From JBAWVR01 sp964583845 (lineage in GTDB: Bacteria; Patescibacteriota; Minisyncoccia; Phycocordibacterales; GWA1-40-21), in contig CAZOXG010000011.1 in the NCBI GenBank assembly GCA_964583845.1, positions 1 through 24,406 of the forward strand: 24,406 nt of DNA. The letters run 5' to 3'. The notes under the pieces were generated by a model. That model was given only the letters and a program-made list of their open reading frames with translations, did no database searches and was not told where the DNA came from. Below, in pieces: positions 16,138 through 22,228 of the stretch; within the stretch, counting starts at the first letter, position 1, and each line of letters starts with the position of its first letter. The translations under genes were made by a program, and so were the position numbers.

Positions 16138-16647
16138 TTATTCTTTACAACAATCCACTAAACGTCCAACAATATCTTCGGTTGTCCAGGGCTTTTCGTT
16201 ATTATTGATAGTGTTGAGTTCGCATTTCAAGTCACTACCTTGCAAGATTTCCAGGCGTACAGCCCAGAACATTGAATAGACTTTGTACGCGCCATCAAAC
16301 ATATCTTTAGCTTCATCTTTACGGCCTTCAGTTTGTAATTTGGTAGCTACCTCCATCATACGCATCGAAGCAGATAAAAGATGTTTGGACATACACCAAG
16401 TTTCACCTTCTGTCTTCGGTAACAACAGTTTCATCATTTTTTTACGTTCTTCACGGACTTCATTTAACAGTTCTAAGTATTCGGGCTTGCCAGTTTTTTC
16501 AGCGGTAAAAAATAAATGTTCTTCGGCTCCGATAAGATTCATAACAGCTAAAGACACATCTTCGTCTTTAGAAATATCCAACTCTCCTTTGGCTTTTAAC
16601 TCCTCTAGACGACTTATAGCCTCCTTCATTTTTGCATTTATTTCCAT
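16138..16647 (-). CDS. Uncharacterised Cys-bearing helical protein of the ccdA operon
   Basis: I do not recognise a named family. The 169-residue product has no signal or membrane segment and appears all-helical, with four Cys (85 in ETWCMSKHLL, 142 in LKCELN, and a C-terminal CC pair at 166-167). His and Glu in AEEHLFF (about 41-47) and CMSKHLL could help bind metal, but this is speculation. It sits between ccdA and the CPHC thioredoxin-like gene, with one base before the latter, so a role in thiol or metal handling on the cytoplasmic side is plausible. A second TATAAT-like box (16656-16661) lies 8 bases before its start, so it may also be transcribed apart from ccdA. Confidence 0.75.
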   Translation of the reverse strand: MEINAKMKEAISRLEELKAKGELDISKDEDVSLAVMNLIGAEEHLFFTAEKTGKPEYLELLNEVREERKKMMKLLLPKTEGETWCMSKHLLSASMRMMEVATKLQTEGRKDEAKDMFDGAYKVYSMFWAVRLEILQGSDLKCELNTINNNEKPWTTEDIVGRLVDCCKE

Positions 16648-16663
16648 ATATTTAAATTATAAA

Positions 16664-17449
16664 CTAAAGTAAAAAAACTGCTATACCAATTAATATGGTT
16701 ATTACATCCATAATTACACGTGATTTTTTTGTTTCTGTTCGGCGCCAACGTTCAAAACCTTCTAAAACTGTCTTATTGGCGGTAGCAAACAATATCACGA
16801 ATAAAGGTAGAACAAATATTATATTGTAAATTAGCAGATAACCAGCCCCAGACCAGTAATTGTCTGAGGCATGCAGTAAAGTTAGTACAAATAGATATGG
16901 CCCACCAGTGCAAGGAAATTCAAACAAACCCACTAGACCACCCAAAATAAAGGCTGAAATAAAAGTTCCTTTTTCAATAAAGGGAGCTATGCGCTTATGA
17001 GTCGAGGAAGGTATTTTGAGTTTAATGGGAAAAGTTGGAAAAAAAGCTCCAATCATATCTATTAAACCCGCTAAAATAATTATGGAGGCTCCCAACAAGG
17101 CAAAGCCATGAGAAATATTAAAGAAATTTAAAGTCTTTAAAACCCCAAAACCAATCAATAAATATACTACAAATATACCCAAAATGTACAAAAGGCCACT
17201 TAAAATAATATGCGAACGACTCCTTTCCAAGCTAAACAAAAAAGCAATAGAAATAAATAATACTGAGAATGCACACGGATTAACACTGTCCACCAAGGCG
17301 GCCAAGCCAATGATTACTGGTTTCCACATACCAAAGTCATGAATATTTGTAGGTAATCCACCCTTAGAATTCAGTAAACTAGCAGCGGTAATTATAATAC
17401 CAATAAAGACAACGGCCAATATTACAGTCAAATATTTCTTTAATAACAT
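16664..17449 (-). CDS. ccdA: CcdA/DsbD-like transmembrane thiol electron carrier
   Basis: The 261-residue polytopic membrane protein carries the two hallmark Cys of the CcdA/DsbD beta domain: VDSVNPCAFSVLF (C59) and LFEFPCTGGPYLF (C180), each in a Pro-Cys helix break. About seven hydrophobic segments are present, including an N-terminal one. Such proteins pass electrons from cytoplasmic thioredoxin to extracytoplasmic thioredoxin-like proteins. It heads a four-gene unit whose third gene is just such a protein. The start is leaderless in appearance: TATAAT (17456-17461) ends 6 bases before the ATG, and there is no Shine-Dalgarno site. No cytochrome c maturation genes are visible, so a general disulfide-reduction role is likelier. 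Confidence 0.9.
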   Translation of the reverse strand: MLLKKYLTVILAVVFIGIIITAASLLNSKGGLPTNIHDFGMWKPVIIGLAALVDSVNPCAFSVLFISIAFLFSLERSRSHIILSGLLYILGIFVVYLLIGFGVLKTLNFFNISHGFALLGASIIILAGLIDMIGAFFPTFPIKLKIPSSTHKRIAPFIEKGTFISAFILGGLVGLFEFPCTGGPYLFVLTLLHASDNYWSGAGYLLIYNIIFVLPLFVILFATANKTVLEGFERWRRTETKKSRVIMDVITILIGIAVFLL

Positions 17450-17455
17450 CCCGAG

Positions 17456-17461
17456 ATTATA
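17456..17461 (-). promoter_or_regulatory. -10 box of the ccdA operon (leaderless start)
   Basis: A perfect TATAAT on the minus strand lies 6 bases before the ATG. The -35 position falls inside the 3' arm of the upstream terminator. Confidence 0.6.
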
Positions 17462-17475
17462 CCAAAAAAATATAA

Positions 17476-17502
17476 AAAGCGCGAACCAGTGGTCCGCGCT
17501 TT
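17476..17502 (-). terminator. Terminator of the 204-residue orphan gene
   Basis: On the minus strand AAAGCGCGGACC pairs with GGTTCGCGCTTT (12 bp, one G-U) around a 3-base loop, followed by a T-rich tract. The single imperfect pair is G-U only on the minus strand, which fixes the orientation. Confidence 0.88.
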
Positions 17503-17527
17503 ACTCTTCCTTCCTGAGGTAAAAGTA

Positions 17528-18142
17528 TTAAATATGGAAGGCCAAAAAGCCAACCGGCTGATCTTTGCAAACCAGCTTTGATTCGTAAGGAGCAATGGAA
17601 AGCCCGAGCGGTTTATTGGTCAAAACCACCATTTCGCCACCAATAAGTAAATTGCGACTACTCGTGACCAAAGTGTGCTGAATCGGCAAAGACCCCGAAA
17701 GAGCATAGACCCGATAGGCATAGTAAGCCATAAGACAACGCAAGTCTGCAACCTCCACTTTGGGGTTATTTAGATGACCACGTAACCAATCCAGACTGTG
17801 AGGCTTATCATCAAACCAAATCACCGCACCTCGCAAACCCATTGCACAATTAACTCCAATCGGAGAAGTATCGGCAATAAGATCCAACTCGGCAAAAACC
17901 GAAAAGTGTTGATGAAAACCTTCAACTATTGCTTGGACCGTTACATCCTTCGGAATCACCAGTGGATGACGGAAATCACGATCTTCAGGTTTGTTAACAA
18001 AGGACTTCATACCAGAAAAATCCAGTTCCTTTTTTAAAAGCCATTTCCAGAATTGCTTTTGTTCCAGCCAGAAACCTTCGTCCAGGGGACAAAGAGCAGA
18101 GATGGCTCCTTGATACTTACTATTGTTGATTACAGTTTCCAT
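17528..18142 (-). CDS. Uncharacterised 204-residue soluble protein
   Basis: I do not recognise this protein. It has no signal peptide or membrane helix, four Cys (18, 99, 136, 192) and several Trp-rich stretches (FWLEQKQFWKWLL, VIWFDDKPHSLDWL). It looks like a mixed alpha/beta globular protein. An in-frame TTG at 18154 would add four residues, but it overlaps the Shine-Dalgarno sequence. GGAGG followed by 5 bases and the ATG at 18142 is decisive for the start. The gene has a good promoter (TTGATA, 17 bases, TAGTAT with a TG extension), a leader of about 60 bases containing a 9-bp hairpin, and a strong terminator. It is thus a complete one-gene unit, like the orphan at 8346-8843, in a region where most genes lack Shine-Dalgarno sites. 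Confidence 0.75.
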   Translation of the reverse strand: METVINNSKYQGAISALCPLDEGFWLEQKQFWKWLLKKELDFSGMKSFVNKPEDRDFRHPLVIPKDVTVQAIVEGFHQHFSVFAELDLIADTSPIGVNCAMGLRGAVIWFDDKPHSLDWLRGHLNNPKVEVADLRCLMAYYAYRVYALSGSLPIQHTLVTSSRNLLIGGEMVVLTNKPLGLSIAPYESKLVCKDQPVGFLAFHI

Positions 18143-18147
18143 AGATA

Positions 18148-18195
18148 CCTCCAAGGTTCGTTTCAGACTAATATGGATGCAACCGAGTTACATCC
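18148..18195 (-). promoter_or_regulatory. Structured leader with hairpin and strong Shine-Dalgarno site
   Basis: The leader of the orphan gene holds a 9-bp hairpin (18175-18183 with 18187-18195, one G-U pair, 3-base loop) upstream of an exposed GGAGG (18149-18153). The hairpin could protect the 5' end or be regulatory. It does not match a riboswitch class I know. Confidence 0.5.
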
Positions 18196-18206
18196 TTCCG
18201 AAAAAG

Positions 18207-18235
18207 ATACTAACACAAAATACCCTTGGTATCAA
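18207..18235 (-). promoter_or_regulatory. Promoter of the 204-residue orphan gene
   Basis: On the minus strand TTGATA (18230-18235) and TAGTAT (18207-18212) are 17 bases apart, with TG one base before the -10 box. Confidence 0.6.
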
Positions 18236-18250
18236 ATACAGCCAGAATCA

Positions 18251-20374
18251 TTATTTTAGATAAACAACGCGAGCCAAACCATCAGTTATGAACCTGGAAT
18301 TAGTGACTGTAAAAGGTTCAGATATTTTAATTAGTGAACTAGTTGATATACTATTGGAACTTTTTAGCTCAATAAACAAGGCTTCTCTTTGGAGATCAAT
18401 TTGTTTATCAACCCTATAAACTATTCCCCAACGAGATTTTATATCCAAACTAACTGACCCAACATACAAATATTCACCTTTATCATTTTGAATCAATGTC
18501 TTCCAAAGTCTTAGCTGTTTTTTTTGTTTTTTATTGGAATCCGTAACTATTTTTTCAAAAGCTAAATCATTTGGTATATCATTCCAAAAATAAGGCAAGA
18601 CCGGAATAGATTCATATGCTCGCCCCATAGCTACTGATCGGCTAATTTTAAAGAAACTCTTAATTGTAGGATCATCCGCCACCAACCAGCTAGACAGCTT
18701 TAATGATTGATGCAAAACAAGATCATTGTTTGACCAGACAAACATATTTATCGGTTCATGAACACCGCCCAACAATCCATCGGCCGTGACGGCCCATTTA
18801 TTTGTTCTAACAAGTTCCTCTGTAAGAACACTAGAAGAAACAATATTTTCTTTAATACCCCTATCTATTATCGGTAAGGGTTTATAATACCAGGTACCAT
18901 ATACTCCATAACTAATAACAAAAACTAAAACTAAAAAATATGACATATTTTTTTTAAATAAAATATTATTTTTACTTAAATCATTACCCGCCTCATTTAG
19001 TTTATGTATTCGCAACCACTCAGCAACAGTCGCTGCTAATATTAAGGATACGGCCCCAATAAGAAAACCGCCTAAAACATCACTTAAATAATGAACACCT
19101 AAATATATTCTGCTTAAGCCAATTAGAAAAGCGATTAGTACTCCAGAAAAAATCAAAAAAGCTGAGTAAAATGTCTTAGTGGAACGACGAAATAATCTAA
19201 TAAAAACATAAATAATAAAACAATAAACCGAAACAGCCACAACTGAATGCCCACTTGGAAAAGAAGATAGGGTTTCTTGATATACTGGCAAAAATCCACT
19301 GGGTCGTGGACGCATTACAGTAATTTTGATTAGCCAAGAAACCAGAACTGACCCACACAAGGATATTAAATAACCATAAAGAAAATGTTTTTTATTCCAA
19401 ATATATAAAAAAACAACAAACAAAATACTAATTAAAATTATAATATAATAGTTACCCAACAATGAAACCCATAGAGAAATTTTAACAGCCCAAGCATCTC
19501 TAAAATAATACAAAAAACCAGAAAATCTCTGATCCAGTACCACTATCCAATCAGCATCCAAAACACCGTCCATCAACATTGCAAAAAAGATTGCTATAAA
19601 AGAAATCACCGTTCCAACCACCGTCATCGTCCAGCCAAAAAAAGTTTTCTTCTCAAAACGTCTTTTAACAAAGTCGGTTAGATATGGATAACGATATGAA
19701 AATTTTATTATAGCAGGGTGAGACCAGAAATAAACTCCAGTTTGTTTGATCATTTTATGTAACCAAGAAGTTGTTGGCTTCAATAATTTAACTGAAAACC
19801 AAATCATCATTCCCAAGATAACCAAAAAGAGTAAAAATATAGACAACCGTACTGACACCGTCTCTATCACCTTCAACATACCACCAAAAAAATATCCCAA
19901 ATAAATATGAGAGGCTCCCCAAACAATCGCGGAGACTATATTCCAAAACAAAAACTTTCTAGAATTCATCCGCGCGAGGCCAGCCGCAAATGGAATCATC
20001 GGACGAACAACTCCAATAAAACGTCCCAAGAAAATACTTTTATCACCATATTTATGGAAAAACTTTTTACCAATTTCCAAATGGCTGGCTTTTAATATTT
20101 TATTTTCTTCTTTAAAAAGGTGAGTTCCTTTGGTGCCTAACCAGTAACTTATTCCATCGCCCAAAATCGCACCGAAAATCGTCACTAAAATAAGACCTGA
20201 GACACTCAGATACCCTTGAGAAGACATAAAACCAAAAATAACAATAGCGGTTGAGCCAGGAATAAAACCACCAACCAAAGCCAAAGATTCCAAAAAAGCA
20301 AAAAGAAAGGCTATTATATAACCAAATTGTCCCATCCCCTGAACAAAAGTTAAAATACTCAAGAAAAAATGCAT
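18251..20374 (-). CDS. DedA - PAP2 phosphatase - LssY C-terminal fusion protein
   Basis: The 707-residue membrane protein joins three domains. First is a DedA/VTT domain (1 to about 190) with GGFIPGSTAIVIFGF, GDGISYWLG, FLGRFIGVVRPMIPFAAG; DedA proteins move polyprenyl or phospholipids across the membrane. Second is a PAP2 phosphatase (about 245-460) with all motifs: KITVMRPRP, SFPSGHS and SRIYLGVHYLSD. Third is a soluble LssY-type C-terminal domain (about 520-707), with DGLLGGVHEPINMFVW and AMGRAYESIPVLPYFWND. Together these could dephosphorylate undecaprenyl pyrophosphate or lipid phosphates and flip the product (inference), supporting polysaccharide synthesis. An ATG 13 codons upstream exists, but TATAAT lies inside that extension, 6 bases before the chosen ATG, so the shorter leaderless form is preferred. 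Confidence 0.92.
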   Translation of the reverse strand: MHFFLSILTFVQGMGQFGYIIAFLFAFLESLALVGGFIPGSTAIVIFGFMSSQGYLSVSGLILVTIFGAILGDGISYWLGTKGTHLFKEENKILKASHLEIGKKFFHKYGDKSIFLGRFIGVVRPMIPFAAGLARMNSRKFLFWNIVSAIVWGASHIYLGYFFGGMLKVIETVSVRLSIFLLFLVILGMMIWFSVKLLKPTTSWLHKMIKQTGVYFWSHPAIIKFSYRYPYLTDFVKRRFEKKTFFGWTMTVVGTVISFIAIFFAMLMDGVLDADWIVVLDQRFSGFLYYFRDAWAVKISLWVSLLGNYYIIILISILFVVFLYIWNKKHFLYGYLISLCGSVLVSWLIKITVMRPRPSGFLPVYQETLSSFPSGHSVVAVSVYCFIIYVFIRLFRRSTKTFYSAFLIFSGVLIAFLIGLSRIYLGVHYLSDVLGGFLIGAVSLILAATVAEWLRIHKLNEAGNDLSKNNILFKKNMSYFLVLVFVISYGVYGTWYYKPLPIIDRGIKENIVSSSVLTEELVRTNKWAVTADGLLGGVHEPINMFVWSNNDLVLHQSLKLSSWLVADDPTIKSFFKISRSVAMGRAYESIPVLPYFWNDIPNDLAFEKIVTDSNKKQKKQLRLWKTLIQNDKGEYLYVGSVSLDIKSRWGIVYRVDKQIDLQREALFIELKSSNSISTSSLIKISEPFTVTNSRFITDGLARVVYLK

Positions 20375-20380
20375 ATCAAG

Positions 20381-20386
20381 ATTATA
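20381..20386 (-). promoter_or_regulatory. -10 box of the DedA-PAP2 fusion gene (leaderless start)
   Basis: A perfect TATAAT on the minus strand ends 6 bases before the ATG at 20374. Transcription should start at or next to the start codon. Confidence 0.65.
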
Positions 20387-20444
20387 CCCCAAGAAAGACA
20401 AAAGGAAAAACATTATTGCAATTACTATACTAAATAGGATTTTG

Positions 20445-20453
20445 TGCTAAGAT
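20445..20453 (+). promoter_or_regulatory. Extended -10 promoter of rsmG (leaderless start)
   Basis: TGCTAAGAT is a TG-extended -10 box ending 6 bases before the rsmG ATG. It is divergent from the DedA-PAP2 promoter 60 bases away. Confidence 0.6.
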
Positions 20454-20459
20454 GTTTTT

Positions 20460-21158
20460 ATGATTGATTTAAAAATAGAAGCAAAAAAACTTGGTTTGGA
20501 CCTAAACAATGAACAACTGGCTTCTTTTGAAGTTTTTTTTGATCTTTTGACTGAATGGAATCAAAAATTTAACTTAACCGCTATTACTGAGAAGGACGAT
20601 GTTTATCTTAAGCATTTTTTGGATTCTCTAACCATTGTTCCACATATTCCGGATAAAGCTCACAAAATAATTGATATCGGCTCAGGGGCCGGTTTTCCAG
20701 GTTTGCCAATCAAAATTGCTCGACCAGATTTAAATCTTACCCTTACTGATTCCGTTGGCAAAAAAATATTTTTTATTGATGAGGTTATTAAAAAGCTGGA
20801 TTTAAAAAATACGATTGCTATTAATAATCGTGCCGAGGAATTGGGACGAAGTGATCGTTACCGTGAAAAGTTTGATGTCGCGACTGCTCGCGCCGTCGCT
20901 CATCTGTCAGTTCTTTGTGAATATGTCTTACCATTGATTAAAATTGGCGGAATATTTATAGCCTCAAAAATAGTCAGTAATGAAGAAATAGAACAAGCTG
21001 GTACTGCCATCAGACTTTTAGGAGGTAAAATTAAAGAAATAATTCCAATTACTTATCCCGACCTACCTAACCGTCAATTAATAATAATTGAGAAAATATC
21101 TGAAACACCTGATGCTTTCCCGAGAACGGTCGGTATTCCATCTCAAGACCCATTGTAA
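20460..21158 (+). CDS. rsmG: 16S rRNA (guanine-527-N7)-methyltransferase RsmG
   Basis: The 232-residue protein matches RsmG (GidB) along its length. It has an N-terminal helical part with LTEWNQKFNLTAITEKDDVYLKHFLDSL (shown in parts: WNQKFNLTAI, KHFLDSL), the SAM-binding loop IDIGSGAGFPGLPIKIARP (GSGAGFPG at 74-81), the acidic strand LTLTDSVGKKIFF and FDVATARAVAHL. It methylates G527 of 16S rRNA in the decoding centre using S-adenosylmethionine; loss gives low-level streptomycin resistance in model bacteria. The length is near normal, with about 20 extra C-terminal residues. The gene is a single unit with a leaderless-type start and a terminator shared with trx. Confidence 0.95.
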   Translation: MIDLKIEAKKLGLDLNNEQLASFEVFFDLLTEWNQKFNLTAITEKDDVYLKHFLDSLTIVPHIPDKAHKIIDIGSGAGFPGLPIKIARPDLNLTLTDSVGKKIFFIDEVIKKLDLKNTIAINNRAEELGRSDRYREKFDVATARAVAHLSVLCEYVLPLIKIGGIFIASKIVSNEEIEQAGTAIRLLGGKIKEIIPITYPDLPNRQLIIIEKISETPDAFPRTVGIPSQDPL

Positions 21159-21166
21159 AGTTTCTA

Positions 21167-21203
21167 ATATAAAAACCGAAGGTTAAACCTTCGGTTTTTA
21201 TAT
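21167..21203. terminator. Bidirectional terminator between rsmG and trxA
   Basis: A 37-base perfect palindrome centred on 21185 has A-tract and T-tract arms around CCGAAGG/CCTTCGG. It begins 9 bases after the rsmG stop and ends 2 bases from the trx stop, so it serves both convergent genes. Confidence 0.93.
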
Positions 21204-21204
21204 A

Positions 21205-21534
21205 CTAAATTAACTCTTCAAGATCTTTTTTCAGCATTGCCTGCGGAATCATTCCCACAAACTCTCTAACAACTTCACCCTTTATAAATATTTTTAAACT
21301 TGGGATACTCATAATATCGTATTCTCGTGCCAGTTCCTGATTTTCAGGGCCAGAGACATTTACTTTGACAATTTTAACCTTATCACCAAGTTCACCAGCC
21401 AACTTTTCAAGCACTGGACCCATCATCACACAAGGACCACACCAGGGTGCCCAAAAATCAACCAAAACCGGCATTTCTGACTGCATAACCACTGACTGAA
21501 AATCTTTTACTGTTGCATTAATTATTTTTGACAT
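21205..21534 (-). CDS. trxA: Thioredoxin
   Basis: The 109-residue protein is a standard cytoplasmic thioredoxin. It has VLVDFWAPWCGPC with the redox pair at 32 and 35, the conserved cis-Pro at 78 in MSIPSLKIF, and the final glycine-containing strand EFVGMIPQ. It reduces protein disulfides and could be the cytoplasmic electron donor for the CcdA system in this window. No signal peptide is present. It lies 13 bases after the ArsR-type gene, so the repressor probably controls it. No thioredoxin reductase is visible here. Confidence 0.96.
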   Translation of the reverse strand: MSKIINATVKDFQSVVMQSEMPVLVDFWAPWCGPCVMMGPVLEKLAGELGDKVKIVKVNVSGPENQELAREYDIMSIPSLKIFIKGEVVREFVGMIPQAMLKKDLEELI

Positions 21535-21547
21535 ATTTTAAATTTTA

Positions 21548-21856
21548 TTAATTATTAAGATGTTTACAAACCAATTTCTTTAAATCTCCCGCGAGAGATC
21601 CTTTAGCTAAACTGTAACAAACATTTTTACCATCGCGTTTTACCTCTAACAAACCCAATCTATGTAAAGTCCGTAAATGATGTGATGTTATTGCAATGTT
21701 TAAAGAAACCAGCTTAGCCAACTCCGTAACACATCCTTTTTCCCCACTAAACAATACACAAAATATCTTTAACCGATGAGGATCACCGACACCCCTCAAT
21801 ATTTCAGATAAATCCACTTTACTACCTTTACTTTTAATTTTATTCATAATATACAT
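21548..21856 (-). CDS. ArsR/SmtB-family transcriptional regulator
   Basis: The 102-residue winged-helix protein has the ArsR core: LRGVGDPHRLKIFCVL, then GCVTELAKLVSLNIAITSHHLRTLHRLGLLEVKRDGKNVCYSL (in parts: ITSHHLRTLHRLGLL is the recognition helix). Cys occur at 33, 42, 80 and 97. C33 in the IFCVLFSGE helix and C97 near the C-terminus sit where the dithiol-sensing ArsR proteins BigR and SqrR have their redox Cys pair; classical metal sites (ELCVCDL) are not present. It is therefore likely to sense thiol oxidation or persulfides rather than metals (inference). It precedes trx in one unit. The promoter at 21862-21890 places transcription start at the ATG, and a palindrome covers both. Confidence 0.9.
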   Translation of the reverse strand: MYIMNKIKSKGSKVDLSEILRGVGDPHRLKIFCVLFSGEKGCVTELAKLVSLNIAITSHHLRTLHRLGLLEVKRDGKNVCYSLAKGSLAGDLKKLVCKHLNN

Positions 21857-21875
21857 TCAAACCTATATTTGAATG
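21854..21875. promoter_or_regulatory. Probable ArsR operator over the arsR start codon
   Basis: CATTCAAA (21854-21861) and TTTGAATG (21868-21875) form a perfect 8-6-8 palindrome. It contains the -10 box and the first ATG, an ideal position for autorepression. SmtB-type operators are similar AT-rich inverted repeats. Confidence 0.7.
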
Positions 21876-21890
21876 ATATATCATCACCAA
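21862..21890 (-). promoter_or_regulatory. Promoter of the arsR-trx operon
   Basis: On the minus strand TTGGTG (21885-21890) and TATAGG (21862-21867) are 17 bases apart; the -10 box ends 5 bases before the ATG. Confidence 0.5.
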
Positions 21891-21910
21891 TCAGAAGTCA
21901 ACCTAAATTG

Positions 21911-21948
21911 AAAACCGACTAAGTCACACAGGTGACTTAGTCGGTTTT
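21911..21948 (-). terminator. Terminator of the DUF378-like gene
   Basis: A perfect 17-bp stem (21911-21927 with 21932-21948) and 4-base loop lie 8 bases past the stop. The outer arm AAAACCGACT is identical to that of the rnj terminator. Confidence 0.9.
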
Positions 21949-21956
21949 AAACTTCT

Positions 21957-22157
21957 CTAAGAATTAGAAGAATGACGATTAAATGAAGTAATGAAAGCCC
22001 AAATTGCTGCGACAGCAATCACTATATAAGCAATAAACTGAGCATTATGAGTTTTAAAAATATCCAAAAATAGATTTTGTTGAATTAAGCCAATCAAACT
22101 AAAGTTTATCGCTGTTAAAATCACAATCATTTCTGCAATCCAATATATTATACGCAT
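21957..22157 (-). CDS. DUF378-like small membrane protein
   Basis: The 66-residue protein has two hydrophobic helices (about 4-26 and 42-60). The middle part ILTAINFSLIGLIQQNLFLDIF followed by YIVIAVAAIWAF resembles DUF378, whose members read roughly LNWGLVGLF..D.V and then a second helix; the conserved Trp is replaced by Phe here. No function is known for the family. It has its own promoter (22190-22219) and terminator. Confidence 0.6.
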   Translation of the reverse strand: MRIIYWIAEMIVILTAINFSLIGLIQQNLFLDIFKTHNAQFIAYIVIAVAAIWAFITSFNRHSSNS

Positions 22158-22189
22158 AGTTATTATATTTTAATTATTATTTCTTGCTA

Positions 22190-22219
22190 ATTTTAGCACA
22201 CTCTATAGAAACCTGTAAA
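22190..22219 (-). promoter_or_regulatory. Promoter of the DUF378-like gene, overlapping a small palindrome
   Basis: On the minus strand TTTACA (22214-22219) and TGC-extended TAAAAT (22190-22195) are 18 bases apart. The -10 box sits inside the inverted repeat TGCTAATTTTAGCA (22185-22198), a possible operator. A second box, TATAAT, is 4 bases before the ATG. Confidence 0.5.
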
Positions 22220-22228
22220 ACCATATCT

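Noticed and set aside
16283..16672. Plus-strand frame of 129 codons
   Set aside because: It is antisense to the tightly packed ccdA operon and shows no recognisable features.
18143..18154. TTG start for the 204-residue gene
   Set aside because: The TTG overlaps the GGAGG Shine-Dalgarno site that serves the ATG at 18142.
20375..20413. Upstream ATG adding 13 residues to the DedA fusion
   Set aside because: A perfect TATAAT lies inside the extension at the right distance for the downstream ATG, and the added residues are not typical of DedA proteins.
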